From Deminuibacter soli (GTDB lineage Bacteria; Bacteroidota; Bacteroidia; Chitinophagales; Chitinophagaceae), in contig NZ_QTJU01000004.1 in NCBI RefSeq assembly GCF_003412455.1, forward strand, positions 62,001-126,000: a DNA stretch of 64,000 nucleotides, read 5' to 3'. The stretch's first letter is position 1, and each line of letters begins with the position of its first letter. Position numbers and translations under genes: made by a program. Below, one piece after another: positions 1-7,598 of this stretch. Below the pieces are notes generated by a model. That model saw only the letters and a list, made by a program, of their open reading frames with translations, was not told the origin of the DNA and ran no database searches.

Positions 1-2
1 TT

Positions 3-1184
3 GCAGACGCCAACCTTGAAATTGCGAATACCCATATTGCCAGTGAAAACTTTGATGCAGCCATTGCACCGCTGAACAAAGTACTGGCCGACCCCAAAGC
101 CAGTTCCATTAAACCGGAAGCCTACCTGAAACTGGGTGTGGCTTATTTCAACCTCAACAAAAACGACGAAGCGCTGGCCAACTTTAAAAAGCTGGTGGCA
201 GCCTACCCCAACTCACCTGAAAGTGATGCGGCGGTTGATTATGTACGCAACATATTTATCAGCGAACAGAAAACCGGCGAGTTTGTAAGCTTTATGCGCC
301 AGAACGGCAAAAACGTAAGTTATTCTGAAGAAGATTCACTGACGTATGCCGCGGCCCTTATTCCTTACAACAACAACGACCAGGCTACTGCGCTGCAAAC
401 ACTGGAAAGCTACACCACCAAATTCCCTGACGGCCGTTATGCACTGGATGCGAATTTCCAGGTGGCCGAACTGTACAACACCAGGAAAGACTTTGTGAAT
501 GCGCTGAAACATTACGAAGCCGTAAATGCCAAAGCACCCAACAAATACGCAGAGCAGAGTGTGCTGCAAACCGCACGTATTTATTACTTCGAGAAAAAGG
601 ATTACGCCAAAGCAGAAGAACTGTTTAAACAGCTGCGTGGTATAGCCAACCAGCAGGATAACAAACTGGAAAGCATGCGCGGTTTACTGCGCTGCCAGTA
701 CAAACTGGGCCAGTTTACCGATGCGGCGCCAAATGCGCAGGAACTGCTGCAGCAGAAAGGCATTGCTACCGATGACAAAATGATGGCCAATATGGTAATT
801 GCCAAAACCAGCCAGTTAAACAACCAGTTGGATGAAGCAGCCACTGCGTACAAAAACGTGGTCTCACTCGGCAAATCAGAATACGCTGCAGAAGCGCGTT
901 ACCGCATTGCTGAAATATTCAACACACAAGGCAAGCTGAAAGAAGCAGAGAAAGCAGGATTCGAGGTAATCAACAAAGCCGGATCGTACGATTTCTGGAT
1001 TACCAAAGCCTATATTTTACTGGGTGATGTATATTTTAAAGAGAAGGATTATTTCAATGCAGAAGCAACATTGAAAAGTGTAGCCGAAAATGCCACAACA
1101 CCTGAACTGAAACAGGAAGCCCAGCAAAAACTGGATGCCGTGGTAGCAGAGAAAAACAAAAACAGTAAAGTAGTGCAACAATAA
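3..1184 (+). CDS. Tetratricopeptide-repeat protein (5' end outside window)
   Basis: The frame is open from base 3 with no start of its own; the first in-frame GTG, at 138, lies inside a repeat, so the gene begins before the window and 393 residues are visible. The protein is helical and alanine/lysine-rich, with TPR-like units (patterns such as YNTRKDFVNALKHYEAV and YYFEKKDYAKAEELF). It ends in a charged tail with no membrane segment. TPR proteins are scaffolds. The barrel gene starts 26 bases after the stop and the HU-CCDC81 gene follows it, so all three probably share an operon and an envelope role. Partners cannot be read from the sequence. Confidence 0.85.
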   Translation, partial: ADANLEIANTHIASENFDAAIAPLNKVLADPKASSIKPEAYLKLGVAYFNLNKNDEALANFKKLVAAYPNSPESDAAVDYVRNIFISEQKTGEFVSFMRQNGKNVSYSEEDSLTYAAALIPYNNNDQATALQTLESYTTKFPDGRYALDANFQVAELYNTRKDFVNALKHYEAVNAKAPNKYAEQSVLQTARIYYFEKKDYAKAEELFKQLRGIANQQDNKLESMRGLLRCQYKLGQFTDAAPNAQELLQQKGIATDDKMMANMVIAKTSQLNNQLDEAATAYKNVVSLGKSEYAAEARYRIAEIFNTQGKLKEAEKAGFEVINKAGSYDFWITKAYILLGDVYFKEKDYFNAEATLKSVAENATTPELKQEAQQKLDAVVAEKNKNSKVVQQ

Positions 1185-1210
1185 TTGCCGAACCGGACAA
1201 ACATTGAACA

Positions 1211-2965
1211 ATGAAAAAAAGCATCTTCATACTTGTTTTACTTTGTGCCACTACCGCTGTATGGGCGCAACGCAAACAAACCCATCGTAAAACGGCTGCC
1301 AAACAGCAAACGCAAAAAAAGGCACCGGCCAAAAGCACGGCAAAGCCTGCTGCAAACAAACCTGCTGCAAAAGAAGCAGCACCCGATGATGTAACACAGT
1401 CTAAAACCGTGACCATTACCTCGTCTTTCAAACCATCGCTGCGCAATGCTTCTAAAATAAATTTCAGTGCGGCTACGCCGGTGAACGACCTGGAGCTGCC
1501 CAAACTGCAATACCGTGTGCCTGCACAAAACCTGTTTTTCACTTACCAGCCTGCTACCCTGAAACCACTGGCGCTGAATCCTGATTCGGCCCTGCGCTGG
1601 GACAACAGCAGTTATGTGAAACTGGGCTTCGGTAACTACACCACGCCGTTTGCACAGGTAGGCCTGTCATTCGGTGATCCTTCCAAAGCACTGGTGAATG
1701 TAAATGCCGATCATATTTCTTCAAAAGGCAGCCTGCCTTTCCAGGAATACCGCAAAACAGGCGCATCGGTAAGCGGCATTTTTACGCCAAACGATAATGT
1801 GGAATGGAATGGCACCGTATTCTTCCGCAATACCAACCAGTACCGGTATGGTTTTACACCCGATACACTGAAATCGTACAGCAAAGACAGCCTGAAACAA
1901 CAGTATACTAATTTCGGTATCAAGGTAGGGTTGCGCAATAAACAGGAAAACGAATACGGCATTGATTACAATCCCACCATCGCTGCCAACGCCTTCTCTG
2001 ATAACAACCATGCCAGGGAAGCCAGCTTTGTGCTGGATGCGCCTTTATCGAAAAGCTTCTCTAAAGTATTTGCTTTTAACCTGGGTGTAAGGGCAGATAT
2101 CACGAGCTATAAAAGAGATTCGGTTGCAAAGAACATCAGCAACAACCTGTTTTATGTAACACCTGCCCTGCAGTTTAAAACACCCGATTTTAAGCTGGTT
2201 GCCGGCGTTACGCCTTCGTGGGATAACGGCGCTTTTCACCTGCTGCCTAATTTTACCGCAGATGCCCGCATCGTGGAAGAGCGTTTTGTACTGCAGGCAG
2301 GCTGGGTAGGTTCTTATAATAAAAATACCTACCAGTCATTGTCAACCACCAACCCCTGGTTGCTGCAGCCCACTTTTTTAACCAATACCCGCCTGGGTGA
2401 AGAGTATGCAGGTTTTAAAGGATCGGCCGGTGCGCACTTTACCTACAACGCCCGTGTATCTTATTTGCAGATACGCAACCAGGCCTTGTTTGTAAACGAT
2501 ACCCTGCTGGGCAATTCATTCAACGTGGTAAACGAAAACAGCATGAACGATCTGCGTTTGCATGCCGAGATTGGTTATACTGTGCAGGAAAAGTTTTCGT
2601 TACTGGGTGGTTTCTCTTACAACCAGTACACCAACCTGAAAGACAACCAGAAAGCCTGGGGTTTGCTGCCGCTGGAAATAAACGGCTCGCTGCGCTGGCA
2701 GGTGGTAAAAGATTTTACCTTTAAAAGCGATGTGTTTTTCTGGGACGGACCGCGTTATTACAACAAATCGTTCGGCGCCGGCAAGCAAGACCCTGCTGTA
2801 GACCTGAACCTGGGTGCGGAGTTCACGGTTTTGCCAAGGTTAAACATATGGCTGCAGGTAAACAACCTGTTTAACAACAAATACGAACGCTGGCACCAGT
2901 ACCAGGTACTGGGTACCAATGTTTTGGGAGGAGTTGTATATTCGTTTGGTCAAACAGCGAAATAA
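1211..2965 (+). CDS. Outer-membrane beta-barrel protein, TonB-receptor-like without plug
   Basis: 584 residues. A signal peptide (MKKSIFILVLLCATTAVWAQ) is followed by a lysine/alanine-rich low-complexity linker (about residues 21-60). The remainder is alternating polar/aromatic strands typical of a 14-22-strand barrel. The C terminus carries LQVNNLFNNKYERW, the usual last-strand pattern of TonB-dependent receptors, and ends on aromatic strands. I see no carboxypeptidase-like domain or plug, so it is better called a receptor-like barrel than a transporter. The basic linker may bind peptidoglycan or a partner (inference). It sits 26 bases after the TPR gene and 2 bases before the HU-CCDC81 gene. 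Confidence 0.8.
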   Translation: MKKSIFILVLLCATTAVWAQRKQTHRKTAAKQQTQKKAPAKSTAKPAANKPAAKEAAPDDVTQSKTVTITSSFKPSLRNASKINFSAATPVNDLELPKLQYRVPAQNLFFTYQPATLKPLALNPDSALRWDNSSYVKLGFGNYTTPFAQVGLSFGDPSKALVNVNADHISSKGSLPFQEYRKTGASVSGIFTPNDNVEWNGTVFFRNTNQYRYGFTPDTLKSYSKDSLKQQYTNFGIKVGLRNKQENEYGIDYNPTIAANAFSDNNHAREASFVLDAPLSKSFSKVFAFNLGVRADITSYKRDSVAKNISNNLFYVTPALQFKTPDFKLVAGVTPSWDNGAFHLLPNFTADARIVEERFVLQAGWVGSYNKNTYQSLSTTNPWLLQPTFLTNTRLGEEYAGFKGSAGAHFTYNARVSYLQIRNQALFVNDTLLGNSFNVVNENSMNDLRLHAEIGYTVQEKFSLLGGFSYNQYTNLKDNQKAWGLLPLEINGSLRWQVVKDFTFKSDVFFWDGPRYYNKSFGAGKQDPAVDLNLGAEFTVLPRLNIWLQVNNLFNNKYERWHQYQVLGTNVLGGVVYSFGQTAK

Positions 2966-2967
2966 GC

Positions 2968-3540
2968 ATGATGCAGACATTGTATAAATATTTGATTCTC
3001 AATAAAAAACTGGCGTTGCCGGGCATCGGCTACTTCACGGTAGAGCATGTTCCGGCGCGGTTGGACTTTGCCAGCAAGAAAATGTATCCGCCTATTTCGG
3101 TGATACGTTTCAGCGGCGACAAAGTGCAGGCCGACCGTCATTTTTTTGCTTTTGTATCAGACGATCTGCAGGTAAACGAGGTGGAAGCCATCCAGCAATT
3201 CAACAATACCCTGCTCGAGATAAAAAAACAAATTGCTGATAACGGCGTAGCGGTGCTGCCGCAGATAGGCAGCCTGCGCAAAGAGTTCAGCAATACCTAT
3301 TCCTTTCAGCCTGCTGCTTCGGCAGGTGATTATACCCCCGAGGTAACCGCCGAAAGGGTAATACGCCATGAAGCCCATACCGTTAAGGTAGGTGAGGCCG
3401 AACGCACCAGCGAAGAAATGCGCGAAATGCTGGCAGACGGCGGCAGCCGTAAAAGCCGCTGGTGGATATATGCGCTGATACTTGCTGCACTTGGCGGCGG
3501 TGCCATTGCGTATTATTATCTTACCCGCGTTAAGCTATAA
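2968..3540 (+). CDS. HU-CCDC81-type domain protein with C-terminal membrane anchor
   Basis: 190 residues, starting 2 bases after the barrel stop; a second ATG one codon in gives MQTLYKY. Residues 1-115 resemble the bacterial HU-CCDC81 fold (LALPGIGYFTVEHVPARLDF, then a second half with IGSLRKEF). About residues 168-186 form one hydrophobic segment (YALILAALGGGAIAYYYL) with a very short basic tail. In many Bacteroidota homologues such a domain is cytoplasmic and is followed by a membrane helix and a periplasmic SPOR domain that binds denuded peptidoglycan. Here the protein stops right after the helix, so the SPOR part is absent. The role is probably envelope or septum related (inference). Confidence 0.7.
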   Translation: MMQTLYKYLILNKKLALPGIGYFTVEHVPARLDFASKKMYPPISVIRFSGDKVQADRHFFAFVSDDLQVNEVEAIQQFNNTLLEIKKQIADNGVAVLPQIGSLRKEFSNTYSFQPAASAGDYTPEVTAERVIRHEAHTVKVGEAERTSEEMREMLADGGSRKSRWWIYALILAALGGGAIAYYYLTRVKL

Positions 3541-3561
3541 GTTGTTTGTTTGTAGTATAAC

Positions 3562-3593
3562 GGGATGATGTTCTTTTCCAGGAGCATCATCCC
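3562..3593. other. Inverted repeat after the HU-CCDC81 gene
   Basis: Perfect 9-base arms (GGGATGATG and CATCATCCC) around a 14-base loop, 22 bases after the stop. There is no T run after it, so it may be an mRNA-stabilising or weak termination hairpin. Confidence 0.4.
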
Positions 3594-3675
3594 TATAGCC
3601 CGGTATGGGGCTTCTTCTATGAGTGATTATGTGTCGTTAAGGATTTGCGGCCCTTCGCTCCAACTGAAGCAGAAC

Positions 3676-3698
3676 TGGCCTTTTATAAGGCCAATTTT
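3676..3698 (+). terminator. Candidate terminator between convergent genes
   Basis: TGGCCTT and AAGGCCA arms with a 4-base loop, followed by ATTTTAAGTTTT on the plus strand. It lies between the convergent HU-CCDC81 and DUF1080 genes. Confidence 0.5.
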
Positions 3699-3713
3699 AA
3701 GTTTTGGCGGTAT

Positions 3714-4433
3714 TTACAACTCCCGGACCTTCACATTCCTGAACCATACTTTGCCGGTGCCATGATAATCCTGCAGGGCAATAGCGCCTTTGGCGGCAGC
3801 GCCGTAACCCGGCGCATCTTTCCATTTGCCATGGGCTTTTTCCTGCTGCCAGGCCTCATCGCCAAGCGTGTATTCCACTACTTTCACATCGTTCAGCCAG
3901 TGTTCAACATGGTTGTCTTTTACCACAATGCGTGTATGGTTCCATTCACCAACGGGTTTGGCCGCATCTGATGATGGTGTGTTCATGGCGTAGTTGGCGC
4001 CGGTTTTCTGGTAAGGCTCAATTTTGCCGGCATAGCTATCATTGTCGAGCAACTGGTACTCCGGGCCACTTAAATAGCTCTGCGGGTATTGCTCGGTTAC
4101 CTTGTATAAAATGCCGCTGTTGGCGCCCGGGGCTATCTTCCAGTCAACCACCAGTTCAAAGTTTTTGTATTGTTTGTTGGTAACAAGGTCGGCGTATTGT
4201 TTAGCTGCAGTTTCATGACAAACAATACTGCTGTCTTCCACTATCCACGAGCCGGGTTTGTGCTGGTAAGTATGCCAGCTGCCGGTGCTTTTGCCATCGA
4301 ATAATAATTGCCAGCCTTCTTTTTTCTCAGTGCTGGTTAGTTGGTTAACGGCTGCGCCGTCCTGGGCTGAAACGTTTCCAGTGCCCGCTGCCAGCGCAAA
4401 TAAAGCAGCATACAGTATGTTCTTTTTTTTCAT
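3714..4433 (-). CDS. Secreted DUF1080 (3-keto-disaccharide hydrolase-like) protein
   Basis: 239 residues from the ATG at 4433; a TTG six bases upstream is less likely. A signal peptide (KKKNILYAALFALAAGTGNVSAQ) is followed by a single DUF1080 domain. Family hallmarks are WQLLFDGKSTGSWH at the start, the jellyroll-type strand LVVDWKIAPGANSGILYKV, and a C-terminal WFRNVKVREL strand. DUF1080 proteins are concanavalin-like folds; some members hydrolyse 3-keto-disaccharides, but most are unassigned. The gene lies 79 bases downstream of the TPR-like gene on the same strand and could be its last co-transcribed member. The substrate is unknown. Confidence 0.85.
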   Translation of the reverse strand: MKKKNILYAALFALAAGTGNVSAQDGAAVNQLTSTEKKEGWQLLFDGKSTGSWHTYQHKPGSWIVEDSSIVCHETAAKQYADLVTNKQYKNFELVVDWKIAPGANSGILYKVTEQYPQSYLSGPEYQLLDNDSYAGKIEPYQKTGANYAMNTPSSDAAKPVGEWNHTRIVVKDNHVEHWLNDVKVVEYTLGDEAWQQEKAHGKWKDAPGYGAAAKGAIALQDYHGTGKVWFRNVKVREL

Positions 4434-4482
4434 ATACAATCAAGTAATTGGTTCAGTATTCAATTGGTGCATAAAAAACAGC

Positions 4483-4515
4483 AAGCCATCAAACAGTCAA
4501 GCCATCAAACCATCA
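4483..4515 (-). repeat. Period-8 stop-codon array at the end of the TPR-like gene
   Basis: Read on the minus strand, four octamers follow each other: TGATGGTT, TGATGGCT, TGACTGTT, TGATGGCT. The first TGA is the stop codon of the gene ending at 4513. Each unit begins with TGA, and the 8-base spacing puts stops in different frames. Confidence 0.75.
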
Positions 4516-6519
4516 TCCCTCGAATTCCAATGCTCCGCTCTTACCAAAAATACGCAGTGCAATCTCTTCAGCTACACCATCTGTTTTCTTAAAGATAATA
4601 CGCTCATTGGTTACCAATGGCTTGCCAATGCTGCTGCGCACATTAATCACGGCTTCGTATTTGTCGCCTTTCTTTTTAAAACTCACCTGCACAACCGGCG
4701 CTGTGCCCTGGCCATTCCAGTCAATATTGCAATCTTTTAAATCGCTGATCACGCTGCCGGTGCTGGCATCTTCCAGGCCCGTGGTAGTTAAATGCAGCTG
4801 CATGCGTACACCGCTGAATGGTACCAGCTGCGGGTATACATCAAATAAAGAATTGCTGTAATTGCGGTAGGCGGTGGCATTGGCCGATCCGGTATTGGCA
4901 AGGGCCAGGCTTTCGTACAACCGGCCGATAAACAGCTTTTCGTTGGCTGTATCCAGTAGTGTATTGCTGGCCAGGTTTTCAAAGTCTGCCCGTGCTTCGC
5001 GTTGTTTGCCGGCTTCCCATTTAAAGCGCGCAGAAAACAGGCTGAAATAACGTTGTATGTTGGGGCGCTTGTCGTTCTGCAGATAGTTATCGTACAATTT
5101 CAAAAAGTAGTTGGGACTAAAATCTTTCATCAGGTACCACGATTCGTCAAAGCTGCTCGTAGCTTCTGCACAAAACAGGTCATATACAATACGCGTACGT
5201 TCCGGGTTATAAGCCAGTTCATTTACCACTACATATTCGGCCATTACTTTCTGCAGTTTGTAATTGGCGATATCATACAGGCATTTGGGATTGTACCACC
5301 AGTTTTTGTGCAGGAATTTAATTACGCTGATGCGTTTATCCAGCAGTTGCACACGCAGCAGGTTAATGGTAAAATCGTACTGGCTTTGCGTTAGGGTAGT
5401 GCCGATGTGTATTTCTTTAAAGTTGGCTGCCTTGTCTAAACAATACGCACTGCTATCCAGCTGGCCATCGTACAAATAACCGCGTGCCATGGCAATATTG
5501 TACCAGCCAAAACCAGGCGTAGAGCCATTCGCAGCGATGATGTCCTTGGTCATTTTGATAGATTCCTTAGGCCTGCCTGCATACACATACAGCTCGGGCA
5601 AGTAATAGTATGGCTCACGCAGCATGCGCTCGTACGATTTATCCTGGTCGCGCTTAAAGAATTCGATGGCGTTGGCAAAATTGCCAATCTCGCTTTGCAT
5701 GCCGCCATAGTTGCTCCACGATATGCTGCCACGCAATGCCAGTTGGTGATAATAGTATTCGCTGCTGTCGTAGTTCTTGTTGTAACAGTGCAGCAGCGCG
5801 AGGTAATGGTAAATAGCGAGTTTATCGGCATCTCCCTGGCCCGGACCAAACCATGCATCGTTCTGCGGTTTGTTTTGTTCTACAAAAGCCAATCCATTGT
5901 AACACCACCTGAAAGCCATTTTCTCATTCTCTTCCACGGAGTTTTTCAGGAAGCTGAATTTGTTGGACGTGAAAAAGCGGTTGCGGTGGTAGGTCCATGC
6001 ACGGTGATAATAAATCCCGAAATAGTCTTTGCGGAAATGGTATTTGTCAATATTGTTCAGCAAGGTCATTACCGAATCAGGCATCTCCAGGTTGTCGTAA
6101 CATTCTTTCAGCGCATTGGTCAGCATAAACATATCCTGGTAGCGGTTAATGTTCTGCGCAAAAAACTGGATATCCGAATACAGGTTGCTGAAAGTGTTGT
6201 GGTAATCTTTTTCCAGCAGCGTCATTGCCTTTTTTAAAGGAACGATGGCATTTTTATAACCGAGATAATCAGCGCTGCGGTCAAATTTATAAATGCCTTC
6301 ATACAGCCAGCCTACGTAATAGGTGCTGTCGAGCCGTATAAATTCACGGCTGCGCGGAAGTGCGTCTTTATCGGTAGGGTTTACGCCAATGCGTTTGGCA
6401 TCTACTTCGTAACGTGCGGCTGCATTGCCCTGTGCTTGCAGGTGCGCAGCGCCGTTAAACAGGGCCAGCAAGGTAAAACAGCAATATACAAGATAGCGTT
6501 GTGGCATATGTTTTATCAT
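4513..6519 (-). CDS. Secreted TPR-like protein of the transglutaminase operon (unknown function)
   Basis: 668 residues. An N-terminal signal (LVYCCFTLLALFNGAAHLQAQ) is followed by a helical, tyrosine- and asparagine-rich body with irregular TPR-like pairs (for example LALLHCYNKNYDSSEYYYHQ, about residues 240-260). The last 100 residues look beta-rich (VVQVSFKKKGDKYEAVINV). I do not recognise a named family. The gene begins 79 bases after moxR on the same strand, behind DUF58 and transglutaminase genes, so it is probably an exported partner of that system (inference). The stop codon is the first triplet of a period-8 array. Confidence 0.75.
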   Translation of the reverse strand: MIKHMPQRYLVYCCFTLLALFNGAAHLQAQGNAAARYEVDAKRIGVNPTDKDALPRSREFIRLDSTYYVGWLYEGIYKFDRSADYLGYKNAIVPLKKAMTLLEKDYHNTFSNLYSDIQFFAQNINRYQDMFMLTNALKECYDNLEMPDSVMTLLNNIDKYHFRKDYFGIYYHRAWTYHRNRFFTSNKFSFLKNSVEENEKMAFRWCYNGLAFVEQNKPQNDAWFGPGQGDADKLAIYHYLALLHCYNKNYDSSEYYYHQLALRGSISWSNYGGMQSEIGNFANAIEFFKRDQDKSYERMLREPYYYLPELYVYAGRPKESIKMTKDIIAANGSTPGFGWYNIAMARGYLYDGQLDSSAYCLDKAANFKEIHIGTTLTQSQYDFTINLLRVQLLDKRISVIKFLHKNWWYNPKCLYDIANYKLQKVMAEYVVVNELAYNPERTRIVYDLFCAEATSSFDESWYLMKDFSPNYFLKLYDNYLQNDKRPNIQRYFSLFSARFKWEAGKQREARADFENLASNTLLDTANEKLFIGRLYESLALANTGSANATAYRNYSNSLFDVYPQLVPFSGVRMQLHLTTTGLEDASTGSVISDLKDCNIDWNGQGTAPVVQVSFKKKGDKYEAVINVRSSIGKPLVTNERIIFKKTDGVAEEIALRIFGKSGALEFEG

Positions 6520-6598
6520 TCGTGCAAACGGCCGGGCAGTTTGTTACCTGGCTGTATGTAATGCGCAATGCGTCTTTAAATCAATAAGCAGGATGGTG

Positions 6599-7597
6599 TT
6601 AGCTGATGCGCAGCTTGCCCAGCCTGTCCAGCTCTTTATCCAGTATGCTGCCCAGCGCTTTTTGTTTGCCTTCCTTGTTGCGGTATATTAAACGGTGATC
6701 CAGTACGGCGCGCGTAATCTGGTGCAGGTCGTCTTCTGTAACAAAGGTGCGGCCGTTCACCAGTGCAAAGGCTTTTAAGCATTTCAGGAAGGTAATGCCG
6801 CTGCGGGTAGATGCGCCCAGCACAATATCCGGGTGGCGGCGGGTTTCCCATACAATGTTGCGTACGGCTGCAATAATTTCTTCGTGTATCTGCACTTTCT
6901 CTGCTTCTGCCTGCAAAAACAAGATCTCATCCATTGACAATACCTGCTGTATGTGCTGCAGGTTATTTTGTATGCCCAGGTAATCTTTGTAAATGCTCAG
7001 CTCGGTTGCTTCATCCACATAACCAAAGTAAATCTTCAGGAAAAAGCGATCCAGCTGTGCTGCAGGCAGGGGATAGGTACCTTCCATTTCTACCGGGTTC
7101 TGGGTAGCAATGGTAAAGAATAGTTGCTCCAGCGGGTAGGTGGTTTCACCAATGGTGATCTGGTTTTCGGCCATACACTCCAGCAGGGCACTTTGTACCT
7201 TGGGTGAGGCACGGTTAATTTCATCGGCCAGCAGCACGTTACAAAACAGCGGGCCTTTTTTAAAGATGAACTCTTTCCGGATATCGTCGAATATATGGGA
7301 GCCGATCAAATCCATCGGCAGCAAATCGGGTGTAAACTGTATACGTTTAAAATTGGCGCCGCCCTGGTGCTGGCTGCCGGCGATGCTTTGTGCCAGTGTT
7401 TTCGCCATCACGGTTTTACCGGTGCCGGGGTTGTCTTCCATAAGAATATGACCCTTTGCCAGCAATGCAGTTAAAATAAACTGTATCTGCGTTCTTTTAC
7501 CGCGTATTACCTGTTCAATATTGGTTACCAGCCTTTGTATATTCTGTAATGCCTGGTCTATGTGTATGGATTGTTCAGTATATAAAGTCTGCTCCAT
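6599..7597 (-). CDS. MoxR-family AAA+ ATPase
   Basis: 332 residues, normal length for MoxR. Walker A is NPGTGKT (residues 56-62), Walker B is VLLADEINRA (about 121-130), and the sensor I strand is FFTIATQNPVEMEGTYPLP. The C-terminal lid domain contains STRSGITFLKCLKAFAL. MoxR ATPases act as chaperones that assemble or activate partner complexes, typically with a VWA or DUF58 protein. It begins 1 base after the transglutaminase stop, so DUF58, transglutaminase and MoxR are translated from one mRNA. The function of the system here is probably envelope remodelling or stress (inference). Confidence 0.95.
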   Translation of the reverse strand: MEQTLYTEQSIHIDQALQNIQRLVTNIEQVIRGKRTQIQFILTALLAKGHILMEDNPGTGKTVMAKTLAQSIAGSQHQGGANFKRIQFTPDLLPMDLIGSHIFDDIRKEFIFKKGPLFCNVLLADEINRASPKVQSALLECMAENQITIGETTYPLEQLFFTIATQNPVEMEGTYPLPAAQLDRFFLKIYFGYVDEATELSIYKDYLGIQNNLQHIQQVLSMDEILFLQAEAEKVQIHEEIIAAVRNIVWETRRHPDIVLGASTRSGITFLKCLKAFALVNGRTFVTEDDLHQITRAVLDHRLIYRNKEGKQKALGSILDKELDRLGKLRIS

Positions 7598-7598
7598 G

